Origin: an uncultured Pseudomonadota bacterium
GTDB lineage: Bacteria > Myxococcota > UBA796
Assembly (NCBI GenBank): GCA_913040875.1
Contig: CAJWHX010000082.1
Coordinates: 1-10,371, forward strand
Direction of reading: 5' to 3'
Length of the DNA: 10,371 nt
Shown: positions 1 through 5,690 of the stretch, piece by piece
Numbering within the stretch: position 1 is the stretch's first letter
How the letters are laid out: every line of letters starts with the position of its first letter
Translations under genes and position numbers: made by a program
The notes under the pieces: model-generated
Seen by the model: only the letters and a program-made list of their open reading frames with translations
What the model was told of the DNA's origin: nothing
Databases searched by the model: none

Positions 1-10
1 ATTTAGCTGT

Positions 11-1600
11 TTATGAAACAGAACCAGTAGAAAGTTTGTTAGATATATTTTGGGAAACTTCAACATCAGGTTTAATTTCTGATTTAAACAACGCTGTAAT
101 AGACGCTGCATCTGGTGGAGCTAGTTTAAGTGGTTTAAATCCTAGTCCTTTTACAGAGGCCTTACCAAATGGCGGTGAAATATTTGCAGCTCCTTTTAGT
201 AAAATGTCTTCGGCAGACATGATGACGTTGCCATTTACAGGCTTCATGGCAGCTTGAGAGATGGTGTGTAAGCCCAATGAGGATTCGTTATCTCCCCATT
301 TCTCAAAACCAGTTCCCGATGGTAATACCAAGGCATTTTCTGGGATCCCATCGTTCATCTCGTTTGCAAACACGACAAGATTTTTGACTTCACCGAGCAT
401 TTTTTTGATGTCTGACGATTCAGCAAATACATACCCGAGGTCTAAATCATCAATGAATAAAGTACCACCTTTCGCACCTTTGACCGCTTTCAATACGGAC
501 TCAGATGATGACATGAACTCAAATGAGTTTTTCAGACCGAAGTGTACACTGGTACCGATGTTTCCAGACACTTCATTGAGTAGGAGCACAGCCAGACTTA
601 AAGTCCCTGCATTTCCAGAAGCCTCAATCCCTCCAGGAAGTGAAACAGACGATTTCGCGGCAAGTTCTTCAACCAACGTATCGACAAATTCTTTTTTCGC
701 ACCGGATACTTTGAGTAATGCCTCTGCATCAATACTTGAGAGCATCGATTTTGCTGGACCGTTGTATCCGCGTTTGTCCGCTACCATTTTGGCTAGAGCA
801 TAGGCTAAGTGAGATTCTGTCCCGGCATTGATACTGATGTGAATATCTGTATTGGTGTTCGTTAGACCGATTCGAGGCCCGATACTGTACATCTTGGTAA
901 GGAAACCACCATTGTTGGGGTCTTTGGCGTGAGCCCACCCTTGTGAAAGTTGGACGCTCCCTTCAGCACTCAGAAAGTCCATCCCGAAGTTGACAATCGT
1001 CTGAGCATCATGGAGTTTAAATGTTGGTACACCGTCGATGCCAAAAGCAGAAGCTGTTGCACTGTACATTGACCGACTCATCATCTCGTCCCAATACAAT
1101 ACCTTTCCGCCGAGTGCTTCTACGACGAACTGTTTCACCAACGCATTCATTGCTCCCGATCTTGGTCTGCCGATCCACGTTACAGGACCTGTAGTGACTT
1201 TAGCGACATTTGCAAGTGCCTCGGTCCAGCTGACTTTTGAGTTGCCTTTAACGGGTTGGGGGAGTCGATCTGGCGAATAGGTTTCCTGTAAGCCTGTGAT
1301 ACCTTGAAAGCATACCTGTCCTTTAGATAAAGGGTGCGCTCTATTCCCTTCAACATTGATGATACGTCCTTCTCTATTGACAGCCATTAATCCACAGCCT
1401 TCCGAACACTGATTGCAGCTAGTAGTGATTAAGGAAGAGTTTCCAGGCTCAATTTCTTCAGGTTGTGAAATATATGGGTACGCATGTTCGATGGGGACCA
1501 TCGGGTCCCAAGATACAGGGTCTGCACTACACGCAGCGGCTGTTGCCGTTGAACCCAAGCCAATGGCTCTTAAGAACTCTCTACGGTTAATTTTCATCAT
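11..1600 (-). CDS. actB1: ACIII subunit ActB, molybdopterin-oxidoreductase-like half only (ActB1)
   Basis: Predicted periplasm-facing subunit of alternative complex III, which oxidises quinol and passes electrons to cytochrome c or directly to an oxidase. The start is the ATG at 1600: an AGAGG lies 9 bases upstream, whereas the TTG at 1609 would sit on that site. The 529-residue product begins with a Tat signal (NRREFLRAIG, residues 5-14) followed by a possible lipobox, AAAC at 21-24. A molybdopterin-oxidoreductase-type N-terminal segment follows, with Cys62, 65, 69 and 97 (C-x2-C-x3-C-x27-C), then the ...EGNRAHPLSKG... and YSPDRL signatures. The C-terminal part keeps the LPSGTGFEKWGDNE region typical of this family. 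Many ActB proteins are about 1000-residue fusions with a four-cluster ferredoxin-like half. Here the frame stops with TAA at 11-13 without that half, so a separate actB2 probably starts just left of the window. Known ACIII structures bind no molybdenum cofactor in this half. Lies 60 bases downstream of actA. Confidence 0.85.
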   Translation of the reverse strand: MMKINRREFLRAIGLGSTATAAACSADPVSWDPMVPIEHAYPYISQPEEIEPGNSSLITTSCNQCSEGCGLMAVNREGRIINVEGNRAHPLSKGQVCFQGITGLQETYSPDRLPQPVKGNSKVSWTEALANVAKVTTGPVTWIGRPRSGAMNALVKQFVVEALGGKVLYWDEMMSRSMYSATASAFGIDGVPTFKLHDAQTIVNFGMDFLSAEGSVQLSQGWAHAKDPNNGGFLTKMYSIGPRIGLTNTNTDIHISINAGTESHLAYALAKMVADKRGYNGPAKSMLSSIDAEALLKVSGAKKEFVDTLVEELAAKSSVSLPGGIEASGNAGTLSLAVLLLNEVSGNIGTSVHFGLKNSFEFMSSSESVLKAVKGAKGGTLFIDDLDLGYVFAESSDIKKMLGEVKNLVVFANEMNDGIPENALVLPSGTGFEKWGDNESSLGLHTISQAAMKPVNGNVIMSAEDILLKGAANISPPFGKASVKGLGFKPLKLAPPDAASITALFKSEIKPDVEVSQNISNKLSTGSVS

Positions 1601-1643
1601 GGTATTCAACCTCTAGATAGGATAAATTCGTTTTCTTCTCTTT

Positions 1644-1671
1644 CGTTTACTTGTGGCCGTTTACTTGTGAC
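1644..1671. repeat. 14-bp tandem duplication at the 3' end of actA
   Basis: CGTTTACTTGTGGC (1644-1657) is followed directly by CGTTTACTTGTGAC (1658-1671), differing at one base. The second copy contains the actA stop codon and its last His-Lys codons on the minus strand, and the first copy lies in the actA-actB1 spacer. It looks like a small slippage duplication. No function is evident. Confidence 0.75.
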
Positions 1672-2515
1672 ACGTGTAGCAGTCTTTGATTTCTGCTCTA
1701 CGAAGTTCTGCTTCAGCACACGTGGTTTCACCTTCTGCCAACTCAGCGCAATGATTTTCTTGGATAGAAGGGTGACTTTCGTGACAGTTCAAGCACCAGC
1801 CCATGGTCAACTCGCTCACACGATATGCGACGGTCATCGTATCCTGAACTTCACCGTGACACTCTTGACACTCAAGACCAGCCTTGACGTGACGCTTGTG
1901 TGTAAAATGCACAAAGTCAGGCAAGTCGTGTACCTTTTGCCAAGGGATTGGTTGTTGTTCAATCTTGGTTCCGTCTTCATCAATGGCGGCTTCTAAGAAT
2001 TCCGCAGTCAAGTCTTGACCCTTCGCTTTACTAACCAAAGCCGCAGCTTCATCAGCGCCATAGTTGTATGACAGCAGCTTGTACAACTCAGGTCGTCCAG
2101 TTGGGTCAACTTTAAGCTGTCCATTTGGACTGAGACCGTGGCAGTTCATACAGATCTGTGTTGAAGGAATACCCGCATGGATAGAACGTTTTGCGTATGT
2201 GTGACAGTACTGACATTCAATCTTCAACTCTCCAGCATGCAACATGTGGGAGTAAGCGATGGGTTGATCGAGTACTTCGCTTTCATCCACCGCACCATAC
2301 GCCACATGTTCATTGGCAATGTCCCTGTCAGGATCACTGAAAATGGGCACGGGAGGTGGTACTAAGTATTTTAACGCACGAGGGAACACATCATTGTCGT
2401 ACTCATCTTGAGCACTGTCCCCATCATCTGCAGAAACATTGTTGGTGGTAATACCGTAGGCTGCCAGAGCAACCAATGGTAGACCGAAGGCAATAATTTT
2501 ATGAATGTTGCGCAT
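1661..2515 (-). CDS. actA: ACIII pentaheme cytochrome c subunit ActA
   Basis: Multiheme c-type cytochrome of alternative complex III, carrying electrons from the ActB iron-sulfur clusters towards the electron acceptor on the outer face of the inner membrane. The 284 residues contain five CxxCH motifs: residues 101-105, 122-126, 216-220, 241-245 and 279-283. Family landmarks are YSHMLHAGEL before heme 1, HDLPDFVHFTHKRHV before heme 3 and LTMGWCLNCH at heme 4. An N-terminal hydrophobic segment (about residues 5-20) serves as signal or anchor. GGAG lies 7 bases upstream of the ATG at 2515. The stretch between hemes 2 and 3 (127-190) seems about 30-35 residues longer than I recall for other ActA proteins, and Cys256 and Cys266 form an extra non-heme pair before heme 5. 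As first recognised gene of a minus-strand operon continuing into actB1, it is probably expressed from the region upstream of 2516. Confidence 0.93.
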   Translation of the reverse strand: MRNIHKIIAFGLPLVALAAYGITTNNVSADDGDSAQDEYDNDVFPRALKYLVPPPVPIFSDPDRDIANEHVAYGAVDESEVLDQPIAYSHMLHAGELKIECQYCHTYAKRSIHAGIPSTQICMNCHGLSPNGQLKVDPTGRPELYKLLSYNYGADEAAALVSKAKGQDLTAEFLEAAIDEDGTKIEQQPIPWQKVHDLPDFVHFTHKRHVKAGLECQECHGEVQDTMTVAYRVSELTMGWCLNCHESHPSIQENHCAELAEGETTCAEAELRRAEIKDCYTCHK

Positions 2516-2591
2516 GCATCATCTCCAGAAAACTGAAAGAGTCTTCAATCGAATAATAGGTGCAATTTCTTAATGGATTTGCGTTCTCAAT

Positions 2592-2705
2592 TCAACACAT
2601 TGAGACAAATCGTGAAGAATATGCTCCTTTTTTCATTGATTTGACTTGTTTATAGTTACCAAATTGTGATCCAAAGAAATTAAAATGTTGTAAAAACTTA
2701 CTCAT
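2592..2705 (-). CDS. Possible 37-residue small protein or leader peptide upstream of actA
   Basis: An ATG at 2705 is preceded by AGGAGG (complement of 2714-2719) with an 8-base spacer, the best ribosome binding site in the window. The frame runs 37 codons to a TGA at 2592-2594, 76 bases before the actA start and on the same strand. The product begins MSKFLQHFNFFGSQFGNYKQ and ends VSMC. It is basic and rich in aromatic and polar residues, with no clear transmembrane helix, and I do not recognise a family. It might be a small accessory or assembly protein of the complex, or a leader peptide affecting actA expression. The reading frame and binding site are visible; function is not. A chance frame remains possible because the stretch is short and AT-rich. 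Confidence 0.4.
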   Translation of the reverse strand: MSKFLQHFNFFGSQFGNYKQVKSMKKGAYSSRFVSMC

Positions 2706-2763
2706 TGGTGTACCCTCCTAGGCCATCAAGAAACGAATACACATTTATCTTAACGATGTTACG

Positions 2764-2777
2764 GTGGTGTACACCAC
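2764..2777. promoter_or_regulatory. Perfect 14-bp palindrome GTGGTGTACACCAC, candidate operator
   Basis: The palindrome lies between the divergent ACIII leader and rsmD, starting 33 bases before the rsmD ATG. GGTGTAC, part of the palindrome, recurs at 2707-2713. A minus-strand TAAGAT (2747-2752) would place a -35 region inside the palindrome, consistent with a regulator-binding site for the leftward operon. Perfect 14-bp palindromes arise by chance at about 0.6 per 10 kb, so only the intergenic position makes it notable. Confidence 0.3.
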
Positions 2778-2796
2778 TCTTCACAACGGTAAAATT

Positions 2797-3339
2797 ATGC
2801 ACATAACTGGCGGGAAATTGCGTAAACGGTCAGTGGAAATAGTCGAGCAAAAGGGGGTTCGACCAACTTCGAGTAAGGTTCGAGGAGCCATTTTTTCAAT
2901 GATTGGACAAGATTTAACGGGGGTATCCTTTTTGGACGCATTTGGTGGCTCTGGAATCATGGGGATGGAAGCGTGGTCTAGAAACGCAGGTCCCGTTCTG
3001 ATAACTGAAAAAAGTCCCCGTGCAGTACAGCAAATACGGAAACAAGTAGAGACCTTTAAGGCTTCAATCTCTTTACAATGTTGCGATGCTCTCAAAGGGA
3101 TGAAAGGGGACTGGGATATTGTATTTTTAGACCCTCCATATCGATTTGATATTCATCCATATTTGGAAAAAGCCTTACAAGTTGCTGCATGGACTGTGAT
3201 TGCAGAAACCTCTGTGACATCGCCAATTGACTTTTCCAAGCTGCAGGATGCAATCGAGAAAAAAGATTGGAAACTGTGGAAGCAAAAGCATTATGGTGCA
3301 TCGATGATTACGATTTTTCAGCGCAACACTTCTGCATAG
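2797..3339 (+). CDS. rsmD: 16S rRNA (guanine966-N2)-methyltransferase RsmD
   Basis: Methylates N2 of G966 in 16S rRNA during 30S subunit assembly, using S-adenosylmethionine; cytoplasmic. The 180 residues match the usual size. The start at 2797 gives the family's N-terminus, MHITGGKLRKR; the frame extends upstream to a GTG at 2764 that has no binding site and lies in the palindrome. The region around VRPTSSKVRGAIFSMI (22-37) corresponds to the conserved RPT...VREALFNIL segment. The SAM-binding motif DAFGGSGIMGMEAWSR is at 47-62 and the catalytic motif LDPPY at 111-115. The ribosome binding site is weak. The last 32 bases overlap the convergent NUDIX gene. In other bacteria rsmD often neighbours coaD or ftsY, but neither is seen here. 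Confidence 0.93.
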   Translation: MHITGGKLRKRSVEIVEQKGVRPTSSKVRGAIFSMIGQDLTGVSFLDAFGGSGIMGMEAWSRNAGPVLITEKSPRAVQQIRKQVETFKASISLQCCDALKGMKGDWDIVFLDPPYRFDIHPYLEKALQVAAWTVIAETSVTSPIDFSKLQDAIEKKDWKLWKQKHYGASMITIFQRNTSA

Positions 3340-3778
3340 GATGAGGTCTCTCGCCCGTTCTCAACCAAAACAGGAAGTCATCGAGTATTTCTCGGTGGTC
3401 AAAAGCGAGTGAGGGTAGAGATTCCACGTTGAAAAATTGTGCTTGCTGGGCATCATCTCCAGCCGTAGGTGTGATGAGAGAATCGCTCAAGACTTCTGCT
3501 GTAAAAACAACAGACAGATTGTGTTGCCGACTATCTCTAGAAGGATTGGAATATACATACAACAGCCCGTTTAAGGTTACATCGAGTCCAGTTTCCTCTT
3601 CGACTTCTCGGATTGCTGCTGTTTCTACCATTTCCCATTCATCGACGAATCCGCCGGGCAGTGCCCAACCATGAGGCGGGTTGGCTCGTTCGATTAGTAA
3701 GACTTCTAGTCTGTGAGCAGAAGTGTTTTGACGATAAACGACAACATCGACGGTGGGTGTGGGGTTTCGATATTCCAA
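3308..3778 (-). CDS. NUDIX hydrolase, ADP-ribose pyrophosphatase-like
   Basis: Hydrolyses a nucleoside diphosphate linked to another moiety, possibly ADP-ribose; cytoplasmic. The complete Nudix box G-x5-E-x7-REVEEETGL occupies residues 43-65 of 156, with the preceding WALPGG typical of the fold. The segment YSNPSRDSRQHNLSVVF (76-92) resembles the DPxRDPRGHxxSxxF stretch of ADP-ribose pyrophosphatases, which suggests but does not prove the substrate. The start is a TTG at 3778 with GGAG (complement of 3785-3788) 6 bases upstream; no ATG precedes it in frame. It lies 59 bases downstream of a lipoprotein gene on the same strand, so co-transcription is possible. Its 3' end overlaps rsmD tail-to-tail. 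Confidence 0.88.
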   Translation of the reverse strand: MEYRNPTPTVDVVVYRQNTSAHRLEVLLIERANPPHGWALPGGFVDEWEMVETAAIREVEEETGLDVTLNGLLYVYSNPSRDSRQHNLSVVFTAEVLSDSLITPTAGDDAQQAQFFNVESLPSLAFDHREILDDFLFWLRTGERPHPMQKCCAEKS

Positions 3779-3837
3779 TGGTAACTCCGTGTGGCGATAC
3801 GATAAGGCGCTAAGAACCTTCAGGTACTCAGTGGAGT

Positions 3838-4296
3838 TTAATGAACCAAGTTTGTACAGAACGGGATTGTGAAATCACCGCTCATGATGTCATCCCCAAA
3901 AGATAAGTCGAAGGTTCCACTAGCCCAATCCCCATCGACATCTGTCACAGTCAACAGTCCGTCGGTTGAGGTTGTAACTTCAAAGGCTTCACCATTGATG
4001 TCTAAAAAGGATGATCGAATAGGGGCTTCACCACCCGTAGAGTACGTTCCCATAACGACATCAGAATCATTGAAATTAATTTGAAGGGCTTCTAGATCTC
4101 GTTGGTATGGAGCCTCTCCATTGCGGTAGATTTTGTCCAGCCAGTAGGTTTCTTTACAGTCAATCTCGATCGAGAAGAATGCAATGTATGGACCACCATA
4201 AAATGCGGTTACAGGGGTAAAGGAATTTCCTTCGATTGAACCAGTTACTTCCATAATTGTTGGATTGCATCCAAGCATCATCGCGAGCCACAACAT
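3838..4296 (-). CDS. Small lipoprotein of unknown function, beta-rich
   Basis: Probably an exported lipoprotein of 152 residues; I do not recognise the family. The ATG at 4296 has GAGG (complement of 4302-4305) 5 bases upstream and gives MLWLAMMLGC, a very short uncharged signal with lipobox MLGC and lipidated Cys10. The frame is open upstream to 4377, but that extension lies in the region carrying the promoter and start of the divergent crotonase gene. The mature part is acidic and rich in alternating polar and hydrophobic residues. It has internal Cys near the middle (EIDCKE) and near the end (IPFCTN), which may form a disulfide, and ends with a GTFDLSFGDDIMSGDFTIPFC pattern of beta-strand character. 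It lies upstream of the NUDIX gene on the same strand. Confidence 0.7.
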   Translation of the reverse strand: MLWLAMMLGCNPTIMEVTGSIEGNSFTPVTAFYGGPYIAFFSIEIDCKETYWLDKIYRNGEAPYQRDLEALQINFNDSDVVMGTYSTGGEAPIRSSFLDINGEAFEVTTSTDGLLTVTDVDGDWASGTFDLSFGDDIMSGDFTIPFCTNLVH

Positions 4297-4310
4297 AGAC
4301 ACCTCATATT

Positions 4311-4353
4311 GGTTTTGGTTAGGTTTTGACACCGTAACCGTTTCAAATATCAA
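4311..4353 (+). promoter_or_regulatory. Candidate promoter for the crotonase gene, with GGTTTTG direct repeat
   Basis: A consensus -35 box TTGACA (4326-4331) is followed after 16 bases by TATCAA (4348-4353), a 4/6 match to the -10 consensus. This would start transcription about 15-20 bases before the crotonase start. Upstream, GGTTTTG occurs at 4311-4317 and 4322-4328, one helical turn apart, and could be a regulator site. The region also has to contain the promoter for the divergent lipoprotein gene. Confidence 0.45.
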
Positions 4354-4378
4354 AAAGCAAGACGCTGGAGAAAGCATA

Positions 4379-5164
4379 ATGAGTACATCGCATCCCTTTT
4401 CATCGTTGCCGCACCGTCGAGGTCAAATTTATCTGGAGTGGATATCCAATCGAGAAACCGTCTTGTGGTTGGACAATCCAGAAGCTCGAAATGCCATGTC
4501 TATTGCTATGATGCATCAGTTAGAAGACGTCGTACTAGAGTTAGAGGAAAAGCAGCCAAACGTTGTTGTTATTCGAGGTAAAAACAATCATTTCTGTGCA
4601 GGAGGTGATCTTGATGATGTCAAAGAGTATTTGCTCGGTCCAGATGTGGGAAGTGCAATGTGTTCTTGGATGACCGATTTGACTACTAGGATTCGTCGTT
4701 TACCGTCCTATATTATTGTAGTTTTAGAGGGCGCGGCCATCGGTGGTGGGGCAGAGTTGTTGACATTGGGAGATTGGATCATTGCTGACAAGAAGAGCAA
4801 GATTGGTTTTGTACAAGCGAGACTCGGTGTAACGACAGGCTGGGGCGGTGGATCTCGGTTGATTGAGCGAATTGGAAAGGTGAAGGCGACTCAATTGCTA
4901 GCAATGAGTACAATTGTTTCTGTCAATTCTGCACTTGACATGGGACTGATTGATGCTGTAACGAATTCTATAGACGATTTGTTAGAAGAAAAGATGCGTC
5001 GATTGATGAAACAACCATCTCATACCTTTACAAGATTGATGACATGGTTACATCACGAGAATGAACAACAACTGGAACATCAAACATTTTCTTCAACGTG
5101 GGGGTCTGCTGAACATCGGTCTGCCCTTGGTCTATCTGATGGGCTGTCCAAAACCGACCCCTGA
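4379..5164 (+). CDS. Crotonase-fold acyl-CoA enzyme resembling ethylmalonyl-CoA decarboxylase (ECHDC1)
   Basis: A 261-residue crotonase superfamily enzyme acting on a CoA thioester in the cytoplasm. The start at 4379 has GGAG 8 bases upstream. Oxyanion-hole segments are HFCAGGDLDDV (71-81) and GAAIGGGAEL (118-127), with Glu126 at the position of the first catalytic Glu of enoyl-CoA hydratases. The second catalytic Glu is not conserved: the aligned stretch reads IGFVQARLGV, with Gln146 there. The pattern KIGFVQARLGVTTGWGGGSRL (141-161), the SAMCSWMTDLTTRIRRLP segment before the active site and the C-terminal STWGSAEHR match, from memory, the vertebrate ECHDC1 metabolite-repair enzyme, which decarboxylates ethylmalonyl-CoA and methylmalonyl-CoA. 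A simple hydratase is therefore less likely. The last 104 bases also encode the signal peptide of the next gene in another frame. Confidence 0.85.
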   Translation: MSTSHPFSSLPHRRGQIYLEWISNRETVLWLDNPEARNAMSIAMMHQLEDVVLELEEKQPNVVVIRGKNNHFCAGGDLDDVKEYLLGPDVGSAMCSWMTDLTTRIRRLPSYIIVVLEGAAIGGGAELLTLGDWIIADKKSKIGFVQARLGVTTGWGGGSRLIERIGKVKATQLLAMSTIVSVNSALDMGLIDAVTNSIDDLLEEKMRRLMKQPSHTFTRLMTWLHHENEQQLEHQTFSSTWGSAEHRSALGLSDGLSKTDP

Positions 5165-5690
5165 ACCATCTATGCCGGTGTCCGACCACCCGTTGAGAAG
5201 CATTGCAGAACCTCTTGAGTTACAATCGGGTCAAACGGGTCTCATCGAAAATGGGGTCTACATTGATTCGACCAAACTCTTTTCTCTACACGTTCCAGAA
5301 GACTGGGTTGTGGAAGGGGGGAATCCTTTTGGTGAACGTAGACTGTTCATGCGTCATAGAGTGGAAGAATATCATGTTGAAATATGGCGTGTTCCAGGAA
5401 CTCAGTATCGTCCAGTTCCGAGAGAAGATTGTTTATGGGCATTTGTTGACCGAGGATTGTACTCAGATTGGTCTGAGAATAGAACGGTCAATGTAGCTAC
5501 ATGTTACCCAATCACAGATTCTCATTCTGTGATTTTCGTATATTTGAAGCACTGGAAAGGGGCTACGTGGCAGATGGAGGGCCATGTGTCCTTAGATGTT
5601 TTGGTCGAAGGAGAGCGAGAAACGCGGGATTTAATTCAAAGCGTCAAGTGGAGCGTCGACGTACCAGGCCAAACATCAGAAGGCCCATGA
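5061..5690 (+). CDS. Lipoprotein of unknown function, overlapping the crotonase gene
   Basis: A 209-residue predicted lipoprotein. The signal covers residues 1-28, with basic residues K8 and R13, a hydrophobic run GLLNIGLPLVYLM and lipobox LMGC ending at Cys29, followed by a Pro-rich linker PKPTPEPSMP. Only the ATG at 5061 gives a full signal peptide, because no other usual start codon lies upstream of the hydrophobic core. This start is 104 bases inside the crotonase gene, in a different frame, and lacks a clear binding site, so translation is probably coupled. The mature domain has a LHVPEDWVVEGG segment (about residues 76-87) and two Cys (DCLWAF, ATCYPI) that may pair; I recognise no family. 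The last 47 bases overlap the convergent BPI-like gene. Confidence 0.75.
   Translation: MNNNWNIKHFLQRGGLLNIGLPLVYLMGCPKPTPEPSMPVSDHPLRSIAEPLELQSGQTGLIENGVYIDSTKLFSLHVPEDWVVEGGNPFGERRLFMRHRVEEYHVEIWRVPGTQYRPVPREDCLWAFVDRGLYSDWSENRTVNVATCYPITDSHSVIFVYLKHWKGATWQMEGHVSLDVLVEGERETRDLIQSVKWSVDVPGQTSEGP

Noticed and set aside
261..803. 180-codon plus-strand open frame
   Set aside because: It is antisense to actB1, whose minus-strand product has clear family motifs; the plus-strand translation is Ser/Pro/Thr-rich with no domain.
2764..2796. GTG start for rsmD at 2764
   Set aside because: It has no ribosome binding site, and the family N-terminus MxITGGKxR begins at 2797.
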